Assembly: GCA_003344405.1 (NCBI GenBank)
Contig: NOWV01000041.1
Location: forward strand, 434,001 to 498,000
Origin: Trichoplax sp. H2
Taxonomy: Eukaryota > Placozoa > Uniplacotomia > Trichoplacea
DNA: 64,000 nucleotides
Direction of reading: 5' to 3'
Position 1 is the stretch's first letter; the number at the start of each line of letters is the position of its first letter. Below, in pieces: positions 26,464 to 38,386 of this stretch. Under the pieces are notes generated by a model. The model saw only the letters and a list, made by a program, of their open reading frames with translations. It did no database searches and was not told where the DNA came from. The translations under genes were made by a program, and so were the position numbers.

Positions 26464-29400
26464 TTAGGCCTGAAGGCTAATTACGGCAATTTTAGTTGAT
26501 TTTCCCGTAGAATACTTTCGAACTAGAAAAATGCCAATAACAGTTAACAAAATAATCCCCACTATGCCACATCCTATACCAACACTAATATTAATGATAA
26601 GGTCAGAATTTATTTGCGGCGGAGTTGTGTTTTTAGTAAATGTAGCAAGGGCATAATTAGAGACTTGGGCTACGTTGGCACTGTTATCGTATGTTATCAA
26701 GGCAAATGAATACGTTTCATTAACTTTCGCATTAGGTATAGCAACTTGTAATTCTTCCAAAATACCAGGTAGACGAGGACGCATTGAATTGCCACTGTTC
26801 ACGATAAAATCCGAAGTAACCAGCTGACCGGAAGAAAAGTTACCGGTAAAAATAGTATAATTCAGACTATAGCGAATTTCATATCTTGAAGCTACAGTTC
26901 AAATACATAAATGGAGTGATTTATTATTTTAATTTTAAAATGGCGTCATTAAATTGCGTAAGTCATCAAGAAAATCGCTTACCTCGACCAGTATCCATAT
27001 TATCTCCAGGCGCTGTCCAAGTTAATAACATAGTAAAATTGATTACATTGGCCGTATTCACTTGCAAATCGTGAACTCTCGCAGGTGGAATCTTATCTAT
27101 ACCTGAAAAGATATCATTTAATTAGCAACTGCATGCATAATGTAAGAGCCAAGATTATTATGTACAATTTTGAAGTTTGATCGGTAAGTCCTAATTGAAC
27201 GCATAACTAATGAACTAATTTTTCAGGTAACTATCACATTAGTAACTAACCTTGAACATAATTAGTGACTTGAAATAGATTACCGGACGTAACTCGTGTA
27301 AAAGAAGGTAAATGAATCAATTGATTTGAAGTTGTATTGCTGCCATCTTGATTATCCTGAATTCCGATTAGCTGAGCCGTCAGAATATAAGCTTGATCTT
27401 GGCTAGCGTTAACTCGAGCTTGGACACTGTAACGGCCATTACTAATAAAATTAGTGTAGTAGCCAGAATAGATCCCATCATTTTTAACTAAATCGGCGCC
27501 TGTCAAAACCAAATAACGAAATTAAAATTCAAAAACTATCCTCTGATTACATTTTTCACTTGATCGCTTACAAGAATTCAGCGATTTACCTGCTCCTTGA
27601 TCATTTAATGTAATTACTTCGGATGTCGTCTTGCTAGGTGGGATAATACTTACATAAACCGATGCATTTAATACTGCAAAATAATTTTTCTGAACGTTAA
27701 CACTGATCAATACCTGGAAATAAAGTCATAAGTCATAAATTCATTACGATTCAAAAATTACCAAATGATGAAATTGGGTTATACTATAATTATATTTCAG
27801 TTCTCACCGGTTGTGGGTAAGTGATACTTGCTTGATCAATTTTAATGCTCGCTGTAACAGGGCTAGTTAATGGATTACTAGATTTGCTAGATGTCGATGG
27901 CCGGCTTGTAACCGAAATTGTAATAGTTTGAATTGAACGCTTTTGGTTTCCGCCGGCTTGAATTTTATAACGCCAAATTCCAGTCTATTTTGTATTAAAA
28001 AAATTGATTGTTAGAATACTAATTTAAGAAAACAGAACAAGTAACTGAATCAAACATACTTACTAAATAGGCTTTTATCATTTTTTGTAGCCTATTGTGA
28101 CTGTAGGATTGTAACAACATCCTAAATGAAGATTATGTACCTGAGTCGTAGACTTTCCAAAGTAGAACCGGCTTAATCCATTGGAAGGTTGAGAATATAC
28201 CTGTGATGATGTATTATAATCATCACCACTAGGTGATGTAACGACTAAAGTAGTTGGCTGAACATCCCATAGAATAGTGATAGCGGTATCGTTTCCAATA
28301 GACTCATCGATGTAAACATTTCCGTAATAAATTCCAAAGGCAGAAAGTTGTAAGCTTTCGCTTTGAACCTTAATAAAGAAAGATAATCATAATATTCATA
28401 TCAGTATAAATCGCTAAGATAAATTCCTTATAGAAATCAAAGTTTAGTGTTAGGGGCTCTCACGAAATTATACTAATTACTGTCGTCACTTTAAATTAAT
28501 CTCGATTTGTAAAGGTACCATTATTTCAAAACTTGCCTGCAAAATATTTTCCGCCTGTGATCCATCACCAGCAGCATTTTGCTGTGATATCGACAAGAAA
28601 GCGCTGTTAAGGGTTGCAATATCTCCTGATGGAGCGTAAATCGCTTTTCCACCAGTAGAATAGGAGACATTTTGCAGTCTTTCAGAAGCGGAGGAGCCTA
28701 ATGATACGGTGTGTACGATAATTTGATTAGAAACTAAATCGTTGATAACCGAACTAATGTATGGCCCCACGTTCTCTTCTCCATCACTCAAGACAATCAT
28801 TCTACCACCACATGGAAATGATTGATTTACTGAACTCTTCAACATCTGAAAAAAGCAAAAACAGCCTATTATAGAACATCAGTAGCTGTATTTATCGTAA
28901 AATTAAAGCTAACAATGCATAGCTATCTTAATCTATTTCTATTCGAAAGTGTCCTTGAAATAATCCAGTGTGCAACTGTTTAACATGTTCTATCTCTAAC
29001 TAATAGTGGTGATGTGATAACCTATGAATTCTCTATTATACAATTAATGCTACGTTATAAGATTAAAATGAGAAACTTAATTTCTAAATATATATTTAGA
29101 AAATGGTGGTTATATTACAAACAAGCATCGGAAATAGTTTGAATTAATCGACCTACAGGCTCGGGGTAAACTGCTTTAATAATATCACAAGCAATAAATG
29201 TAAATTAACTTCTAGTGAATATGTACCCGTTCGAGTAATAATCTTGAGAGTACCAGTATAACAATGGCATTTTAGCATTTATTATAAGAGTTAGAAACTT
29301 TCGCGTTAAGATAATTGAATTATATACTATTAAGGAAACAAGCTAAATCTCTTACATTTAGAGCCGATAGTAATCCACCACCAACTGATGTTAAGCCGAC

Positions 29401-31093
29401 GGCTGCACTTGGAATTTGAGCAATTAAATTATTTTTGACATTTTGATCGACAATTTTAGTTAACGAGCTCATTATTGTGGTTCTTGAATTAAAGGAAACA
29501 ATGCCTAATATTTTAATTTAGATGAAATACGCAAATAATGATAAGATAAATGCGAACAGAAGAATAGGAGATTAGTCAGTTGATTTCTTCTCTTACCTAA
29601 GAATTCGCCCTCGACTGCTGAATTTAATATAAAATTAGTGGTCGCTAGTCGCATTTGTTGTAAGCGCACACCCTGCATGCTGCCGGAAGTATCCAAAACC
29701 AAAACAGTACGGATATCCTTTCGACGTACTATTCTAATATTTGGTACAGTGATATCGATTTGTCTAGCCGGATTATTGTTATTCGTGAAATCTTGGTGAC
29801 GCATTATCACTGTCCACGTACTTTGGAAGAGGCAATATAAATTTTGATTATTCAAAGCAAAGGCGTTATGGTAAGTCAATGGATTGGAATTGTCAGTATC
29901 GCAAAAAGTATTGACCTATCGAAATAAATATGGGCATGAAACCATTACTGATATATTCAGAATTAGAATTTACGGAGTTTGATTAGTTAAAAGAAGAAAA
30001 TAAATATAATGAAATCAATTATCATCCCTATATTTGACGTTACATTCTAATCTAATTACAGTATAGGTAAAGAGAGATTAAATAGATAAGCAGTAATTTC
30101 TAATCGTCTAACTGATAGTGATTGTATTATCAAAAATATTCTCAACACTTATAATTTATGAATTGATAAACGAATGCGGATATGAGAATAAATCAAAACA
30201 AGAGTGATACACGTATAGTTGACAGCCAATAAATTTAGTAATATGTATTTGATTTATTGATAATAGAGAAGTCATATTACCGAATCGATATTTTGATCGA
30301 ACATAATTGATCCTTTTGAACCTTTGCCATTGGTAACAGAATAAACGCAATTAGACCCGTACGGATAATTACATTTTTTTCCGGTAATTATATCGATGAT
30401 CCCTCCTTCAATTTGCGCCGTACATTTGTTCTCATTAATATTACCTTGGCCATCTGAATAAATTAAGATATTCTTTAATGAACAACCATAAACGATTACG
30501 TGATAGAATATTGTAGTACTTTAGATTAAGCACACTATTTAGTATATTGCAATTTTTATACCAATAAATCCCAGCTGACTTGGGGATACCGCATATTCAT
30601 CGAAAACTCCATAGCGGTAGTGAGCCCATTCATGAACTATCATTCGATATGGAGGTGCTTTCACTTGTTGAAATCGCTGTGGTGGAATTAAAATATACTG
30701 CCCACTCATTCCGCATCCCGGAACTCCAACTGTTGTCGCTCTTGTGTGACCAGGGACTAAATCGATACGAAAATCTGCGGAGTCAAATGATTGACTTGTA
30801 GCTGCTTGATACGTAACCTTATCTTGCCACGTCGCAGGTATCAAAATTGTAACATTTTTAAAAAATGCTCTATTTCGAGTAGCTGTATATAAATAACTGG
30901 AAGCATTAATAAAAGATTGTATCAAATCTGACACTAATGTCGGATAATCACTCTCAACAATGTTTTCTGATATAGCTACAACAACACCTGCGTATCCATT
31001 CTCCTTAATGGTCACAATACATCGTGACTGGTGACTTAGGATAAGAATCAAACATGCGTACACACTTAGGTAGATTATTGGCCTAAATCTCAT
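26464..31093 (-). CDS. CLCA family protein B, 11 exons
   Basis: Paralogue of CLCA-A on the opposite strand. Exons in transcript order: 31093-30562, 30453-30281, 29915-29597, 29504-29356, 28845-28537, 28368-28141, 27984-27808, 27713-27590, 27499-27251, 27102-26983, 26891-26464. Joined length 2,808 nt, 935 aa. Seen: signal peptide, CLCA N-domain, HEWAH (154-158) with D165, VWA metal site D310-T-S-G-S, beta-sandwich, the TWTAPGD segment, one TM helix (about 893-917) and an 18-residue tail. Exons 2, 3, 4, 8 and 10 have the same lengths as in CLCA-A (173, 319, 149, 124, 120 nt) and every intron has the same phase. Intron 5 uses a GC donor (CAG then GCAAGT). Known role of the family: shed ectodomains that act on calcium-activated chloride channels and mucus or matrix; the role here is inferred. 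Introns above 300 nt (29916-30280, 28846-29355) hold nothing else I can see. Confidence 0.93.
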
Positions 31094-31929
31094 TTTAAAA
31101 GATACCTTCTTAACTGCAATTTCGTACTAACACTAGGTCGAACGAATCGTTAATTGTAAAAATTTCAAGTAGTGTTAAATATGGTCCGTACAATAGTAAG
31201 TTGACGCCGTCTTAAAATCTAGTATTGCCACGAAACAGTTTTTTATACCGTACTGTATATTCGATATATTATTAAACTGAAGCAATCAACAGTCTTTGAA
31301 TACAATTGCGCAGCCTTGATAATACATGAACAATAATTATCTGTCTATTGCCTAGCAATGAACACAAAGTAAATCACATTGTCGAACGGTAAATAAAGTC
31401 AAATGAAAGCGCCTTATTGTTATTAGTTATATATAGATATTATACAGGTTATGTGATACTATATTTGTCGTAGTATTTACTAAGTAACGACTTATGTTTT
31501 CGACACTTCCAGTAATAAACTTAATTTTGATCGTTACGAACCCAGACAACTTCAGACTTGAAGCAACAGTATAATACTAAGTTAATAAAACCATGCTGAT
31601 GATGCCTTACGTCTAGCTGCTTAGACAACATCTTAATTGGTATGCTCCGTAGATTAGCGAAGTCAAACTTACAAAGAGTAGTATGAAAGGTACTCAAGAG
31701 TGGACCTGCCTCTTTTAAATAATGCTCAGTGCGTGCTTATATTTAGAAGGCTTAACATTTAACAGGTACTGCAGTATAATAACAACGAAAAGATTGATTT
31801 ATTTCAGCATTCTTTATTGTAGTAGAATTGATTACATCAGCCGACAGCATTAAAATATATAAACGGTTTATCAACCAAATAAATATATCTTCAAAGTATG
31901 CTATAATACGATTTCATATATCAATATAC

Positions 31930-31947
31930 ATATATATATATATATAT
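31930..31947. repeat. (TA)n microsatellite
   Basis: Uninterrupted TA dinucleotide run. Similar short runs are at 25079-25093 and 47088-47104. Confidence 0.85.
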
Positions 31948-32058
31948 GGTTTTATACCAATCGATTTGTCAATTTTCGGTATAAATCCATCTTTATTGCT
32001 TTCTGTCGTTTTTGAAACGATTCTGTGACCTCAACGAAAATGATTGCGATAGTATTAT

Positions 32059-32064
32059 TTTATT
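32059..32064 (-). terminator. Candidate poly(A) signal for the carrier gene
   Basis: TTTATT on the plus strand (AATAAA on the coding strand), about 135 nt past the carrier stop codon, a normal distance for a short 3' UTR. Confidence 0.35.
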
Positions 32065-32196
32065 TTACAAATACATAACAATATATCGATGCTTAATAAT
32101 TTTAGGTTGATTTTGGTCTATTACTAAATTTGATGGATGCATATAAAAGTTTTAACATCAAACTCGTAATAGGGCCTGAAAGATATATTACACTAT

Positions 32197-35007
32197 CTAA
32201 TAGGATGTGATATCTCGATTTGATATAGCGTATACAACCAATTCATAAACCAGCATCATCGATACGGTGTTAGGTATGACTCGTATTAAATGAGCATTCA
32301 TTCCACCATAAAGCCCAGGTCTTCCTTCCTCTCTCCATACCTTTAGTAATGTCTGAACGAACGAGCGATACTGTCGAGGACCATCAAATTTTTCACGTAA
32401 TCTCGTTCGAACAACTTCGTGAGGGTATGTTAAGCCAGATGCAATAAACTTACTACCAGCGGCTGCAATAATACATTCCGTAAAATCTTTGTATGATTTC
32501 TGTTGCGTAAAGCTATCGCGATTCTGTTTTAACGTCTTCTTTAGGCGCTCGTAAATAACGAATTGCAAAACAGTCTCTCCGATGCCTACATAACTAGCGG
32601 ATAAACCACGATAGAAACCCCTAATACCATCTGTTGCATATATATTCTTAGCACACAGTAAACCACTCTTAAAGTTCGTTCTAGATAAAAGGAAAGGAAA
32701 TATTATCAATTGTACCGAAGCCAGTTGTTAATTTAAAATTATATAAAACTATACCTTTTCGTATCTAGCTGCAAGCGCGTTTTTATAACCCAAATAGGGC
32801 AAGTAGAAGTGACCGCAACGGCACCTATTATAAAGGTAAAATATTAGTATAGATGACTGCAAATGACGTCATTAGCTACTGCACTACATGAACATTATAA
32901 AAATTAAAAGAAAACGATGAGTAAACAGGCTCTGGTAAGACCTCCTGTTGCGAGATTACGATACAATCTTAATTCAAGGTAACACAAATCCAAAGGTGAG
33001 TGTACACTGACTGCACTGCACATCAACAACGTTTTATGTATGTGCAACATTATAAAAGGGTTAGTAAATTAAGACTTGTAACGCCAATACTCGCAGCAGA
33101 TCTTATCAGACAGACCATAAAAAAAGCGTTAAAAACTTAACATCGGATCCTTTACGTGACTCAATGCATAAACAAATTGATTTTTAATTATTGGCTCATA
33201 ACCGTAAATGCTAGAAAGTTCGTGGAAAGTACCCTTATAGAAGTTGTCAATGCATTGAGACGTATAGTAACCGACGCAACCAACTATATAAAGCTCATCC
33301 CAAATGAACAAAAAAACGTCGGGGCACAATATCAACATAACTATTTAAATATACTTATAATTCCTCTTAATATCAATGCATGCAACATTGCGTATAATGT
33401 ATAAATACTTATATACATATGGCAAATAAATAATATTTTACAGTTCTATCCAGACACTAACTAATAACAAACTCACATAAATGTTTAAAGCTAATTCATA
33501 GCAATTTTAATACCGTAGCGTAAACTGCCTTTAAACGTATTTACAAATTCGATATAAATTAGCAATTATACAATTAAAACACTAGATATTATAGCAGCGC
33601 TACCATGAACACTACCATTGGTAAATCTTCCGTATCAAGCGTATGTAAGTCATTTCTTACCAGCATTACCAAAGCAATGCTGAAGTATATGTAGTAGGCT
33701 GACAGTTGCTAAATGAAGCAAAGATTATTCATAGCATAACAAGTTACATCTTTACAAGCTAACATTAAATATACGACATTAACGCAATCAGATTAAATGT
33801 TACACAATCAGGATTTAAGATAAATCTAATATCGGAAAGGCGATTTGAATGGAACTGTTATTGCGAAGAAATGGGGTACAGTGCCAACGTGAAGTCAGCA
33901 CTGTCGATAAGCGTAAATTTGTGTCAAGAACGCAATTTATGCAATGAAACGCCTTGCAAAGGCAGCACTCCAAGTCAATATGAATAAAAACGACGATATA
34001 AAGCTGAAAAGCTTTTCAGGATTTTATGTTGCAACAGAACGCAATAATTAATGCAAAGCTCCAGTGTTGCGCCGAAATTCTCGGCACTTTCTACGATTTC
34101 AATCGTTGTAATCACTTGTTAAAATACGAGTACGATCACTTCGCAGCGAATTTGATATAGCAAATTAGCCATCGAAGGAAGCTTAAGGGATTCATAAATT
34201 ACCACGATTACTAACTTAAGGTTATTATACTAGGCGAATGATATACAGTAGCATGATTTAGAAGCTTTCAGCGGAGAATACAGTATTAAGGGCTTTATAA
34301 TGTATGTTTACGAGCATATATATATACATACAATACCGTACATAGCTGCGACTACTCTTCATAGCTGAAATTCTCAAACTATCACCTCCTTGACTGAGAA
34401 CTATCATATCATATAGCGCATCATTACCTCCAATACTAGCAGATAGCATATGAACCACGCTCGATTCCGGTTTCAACTTAGAATTGAAATACTTCTTAGA
34501 CGTAGCGTACGTAGCAAAATATACCGATCGCGCTGGTGCAACACCGATTAAATAAGGGCCAATACCTTTCCATAGGGCACGTAAACCTTCACTCTGGACG
34601 ATTAATCTATAAAGGAAATTAACCATCAATGAAGAATCAAAAATACCTTCAAGTCACAATCTTGACCTTACCTTAAATGCATTACAACGCCTTGCTTGCC
34701 CTGACTAAATGGCAAAGCTTGTGTGACGTTGCCTCCAGCCAGAGAGATCACAGTAGGTTGTGATACAGCCAATTGCATATGAGGAACACGAGAGGCCTAC
34801 GCCATAATATAACAATTTGCTAAATTTATAATGTTCACTGGCAAAATTTTCATAAACCAAGATACAATCTGAACAGCTAGATTAGCGTACGTCACATCGT
34901 TTATAAAGTTCAAGCAACAAGGTAAGTAAGAGTGTTATCATACCTGCAACCTCGTCTTGATGATTTCTAAAGGTGCTGTGAGTAGCGCTCCAGCTGTAGC
35001 TCCAGTG
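32197..35007 (-). CDS. Mitochondrial pyrimidine-nucleotide carrier (SLC25A33/36 type), first exon missing
   Basis: Six-helix carrier of the inner mitochondrial membrane; SLC25A33/36 and yeast Rim2 exchange pyrimidine nucleotides. Exons resolved, in transcript order: 35007-34944, 34796-34672, 34606-34428, 32824-32755, 32680-32197. The frame is continuous and yields about 306 aa, against roughly 310-320 for the family, so only a short first exon (start Met plus about 15 residues) is missing; it must end in phase 2 upstream of 35007 and I could not find it. Three signature repeats are present: PLEIIKTRLQ, PIWVIKTRLQ and PHEVVRTRLRE. The Ile-Trp in the second and the segments GVAPARSVYF and GIGETV..FVIYE mark the SLC25A33/36 branch. 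The 1.6-kb intron 32825-34427 shows no other gene. Confidence 0.9.
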
Positions 35008-35945
35008 CTATTATACAGAAGTATGTAACATGTACCAAATTAATATCGCTTTGCATGTTAATACATTATTGCTTGCACATCACTCTAAACTACTGTAGCT
35101 AACATGTACATCGCATAATATGGTCATTAGATCAATTCCGCAACACTGTAAAGTGTACCTATAATAGCAGCTACAATAACTGAACCCCTTATTAGTCAAT
35201 ATTCAAAATTAACCGTTCTCTACCGTAGATCTATAAATAAGCGAAGGAATCTAAATTGTAAGACTGACGTTTACGTAGTAGCGTAGTTTCAAGAACCAAA
35301 TATTTCAACTTGCAGGATGTAGCACTAAAAACGTTTTCGAATCTATTCATTAATTATATGAACTATGTATTTAACAGTTGTTGGAAACGGTGTGAAAGAT
35401 GCTGAATGTGTCTGAGTAACCACTGAGTTCTGCAGTATACGGGTTGTAAAAAATTTTACGTTCAATACAGTAACGTGCTACTGTTAACGTATTAATAGAC
35501 AAACTAGCCATATGCATTTAATCGTGGACATAGGAACATCAATGCAGCATCAATACTCGTTCTAACAATACCGCTGCACCTTCGCCCACATAAACAGACG
35601 GCTGCGTTTACAGTACTCTCTAGAGTTTAGTGAGTCTTGCGACGCCGCAATCGTAATAAATCGAATATGAAAATTTGCATCGATTCTCGTACTAAAATTA
35701 CGAGATGCCTTACTTGTAAATTTAGTGAAAGAGTGACAAAGTCTCTTAGATTTTACGCACAATAGGGCCTTGAAGCATGAGGTACTGACGACTACCTTGA
35801 TCCGATATCTGTACTGCAACAGTGCACACGACAGCAAGAATAAAATTGAAGTACTGTACTGTACATTCAAGCGGACTACACGGCAGTAACTTTAGATGAT
35901 ACACCACCACGAAAAGACACAAAATTAGCATCTTCGTACTCTTTA

Positions 35946-36386
35946 TTGACTACCAAGCCGGTTAACCTTACATTAAATAGATCCAGGTTTTGTGTTACGA
36001 TCAACGAGAGCGAAGTGGAAATGATGTTATGTGAGACTACTGTACTACTAGTACATGATGGCGAAATTCTTCACCGTTTCAAACGTATCTCCCGAAAAGT
36101 ATCACAGAGTATAGACAACCTTAAGTTGATTTTAAATATTATATCATATCAATCCTCTTACCCTCCAGCTACGAAATGTACAACAGGCGAGACTTTCTTC
36201 TCCTTCAAGTTAGTCATTTTTGAGCGAAGAGGTATTGAATTTTTAATAATCGATGTTATACTGACTCAACATGCAGCACTAAAACATCAAGTGTCCAGTC
36301 ACAAGAGAACAGTGCAACAGCTACCAAGAGTCACAAATGTGAGCAGGAGCAAGAGTAGATACACCTTTATATATCAAATACTGTAA
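35946..36386 (+). CDS. Unrecognised 146-codon ORF
   Basis: An open frame without an ATG at its start and without any motif I know. It is basic and Ser-rich towards its end. It sits in the 5' flank of the carrier gene, in slightly less AT-rich DNA where chance ORFs are longer. It may be a chance frame or an exon of an unknown gene. Confidence 0.15.
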   Translation: MTTKPVNLTLNRSRFCVTINESEVEMMLCETTVLLVHDGEILHRFKRISRKVSQSIDNLKLILNIISYQSSYPPATKCTTGETFFSFKLVIFERRGIEFLIIDVILTQHAALKHQVSSHKRTVQQLPRVTNVSRSKSRYTFIYQIL

Positions 36387-36675
36387 TAGTCACGTGGGTT
36401 CCAAGAAATTTTATTGGTTGCTAAGCCATTTCCCATGATACCTTTCGTTTCTTCATTATTATTGGCTAAAGTGCCCGGATGTGCACGCTGCGATGGAATG
36501 GTCATGCATTGACTGAAGGTTACTTGAAGGCTATTCAGCCAATCAGGTGCATGCATTGCCTACCCATAATGCATCTGTGACATTACAGGTCCTTGGACTA
36601 TATAGATAAAGGAAAAGAAAGAAAAGGTTAGAATTAGAATTAAATAACAAACTGTAATTGGTTAATACTATAATT

Positions 36676-38386
36676 AAGTAACACGGCGGGTACAGTACGG
36701 TACGATACGTTACATTATCAACCAGAACCAGTACAGTACAGTACAGTACAGTGCTGTATCTCATTTCATACTGTACAGTACTGTACTGTACACTGTACAG
36801 TATACTGTACAGTACAGTATAGTACTGTATAGTACAGTACAGTGCACTGTACGATGTACTGTACCGCACTGAACTGTGGGATACAAAGGTGAAAAAACAG
36901 GAGTAAAGTAAATATATTATTATACTATACTGTACAGTATATACATTATAAATGGAGTCATGTTGTTTTTCATTCCTTATGCAAAATAACAAAAGGCGAT
37001 TTACCCGTGGAATTCTGGGTATTTTGTACTTGTTTTGGAATAACGTCAACATCATTTGTCTTAGTCATTGCTAATAGTCTAATACAGCTTCATTATTATG
37101 CACAATTACAGTATTATTATTATTATTGTTATCGTCCATACTTCTTTATTTGTATCAGATTTCGATCTGATTGCTTTTTTTTACAGGAATTGTTTACGAT
37201 CAATTTTTTTCGGCAGTTTTTCTGACACTATGTGACTTCGATGTACTGTACAAACGCGTCAAACGATTTACTACCCGTGATTTCTAATAAGAGAATTTCT
37301 CGAGTGTACGGTACTGTAAAATGTACAGTAGATGTGTTTAGAGTAGACATAGTTCTGCATAGGGTAACTTGCGCCACATTTAGTACTGCAGTCCCTGTTT
37401 GCGCCAAATAATTCAGTCATGGACTACTAGAAGAAGACCTGGTCTTTTTCTACTGTACTGTACTGTACAGTACATCTTGTCATTAGCCTCGAGAAGAAAG
37501 CCTAGACAAAAAAAACCCTCCCGCGTGGACAGGCGGATATTTCATCTACAGTACAGTACAGTACAGTACAGTGTAGTCAAAATACAGAACTGTACAGTAC
37601 GTGTACAGTACTATCAGGAACTGTTCCGAACACTTGCAACCGTTATTATTTTAGTATGTACAGTACTGTACTGTAGGTACTAGATTCTGTAATTAGCTTA
37701 TTTTTTCCGAATTATGAACAGTAATATTACATTGAATCCTATTTTTTAATTAAGTTTTACTTGAAAGTCTAATGTACTTGATCCGAAAGCAGTTATAGAA
37801 GATCATAAATGTTAATGAATTAGTACGAGTGATTTAGAAACAGATACAGAAGATCCATACTAACGGTAAGCGGATCAACTAAAGCAACTACTGTACTGTA
37901 TGTCATATACTGTACTGTACACTGTACAGTGTACAGTCAGGGACTTCTACAGTACTGTAATACGAAAACTAACACTAGTATTTGTCTTAGAAGTCCTTGG
38001 TCTACTGTACTTTATTTTTGCATATTTTTGGCCACATCTTATCAGAAAAGTCCGTCCATCTGAGCAGACTTCCATTCATGCTCCGTTCGACTGCCAACCT
38101 CCACAGTTTTGCTCTCTTACCTTGTTTTCAACACCGTCTTCTCTTTTCCCCCTCAACAGTATTTTATCGGGATGTCCCAGCTGGTCCATGGTACTTTACT
38201 GTATACCAACAGTAATAGACAGCCAATGACCACCACAGAACTACGATTACTCACTAGTCTCTTCGTCTATTCCAAGGATACCAGTAACAAGTACAGTATA
38301 TCTGACTTGACACGCAGTACTCGTAGTACACACGGTATTGTACAGTACTGTATACTTAACATATACTGTACAACGTACTGTATACG
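36676..38386. repeat. Cluster of GTAC/CAGTACTG palindromic repeats
   Basis: Blocks of short self-complementary units (TACAG and its complement CTGTA, joined through GTAC) occur at about 36676-36870, 37440-37470, 37548-37615, 37659-37678, 37890-37965 and 38296-38386, separated by non-repetitive DNA. Units alternate in orientation, so single strands could fold into hairpins. Translated frames across them give artefact peptides of the type VQYSTVQY on both strands. Confidence 0.8.
37421..37458. repeat. Fold-back element, copy 3
   Basis: Left arm GGACTACTAGAAGAAGACC followed after one base by GGTCTTTTTCTACTGTAC. Same family as the copies near 16 kb, here merging into the GTAC repeats. Confidence 0.65.

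Larger units (their letters stand above)
31094..32196. other. Spacer between CLCA-B 5' end and carrier 3' end
   Basis: Holds the CLCA-B upstream region and the 3' flank of the carrier gene, both read on the minus strand. A (TA)n microsatellite occupies 31930-31947. No gene is recognised. Confidence 0.5.

Noticed and set aside
33129-33404. Overlapping ORFs on both strands in the carrier intron
   Set aside because: No recognisable domain and no similarity to any gene family I know; most likely chance.
36543-37055. 170-codon minus-strand ORF and overlapping plus-strand ORFs with VQYSTVQY-type peptides
   Set aside because: They are translations of the GTAC palindromic repeats, which stay open in several frames on both strands.
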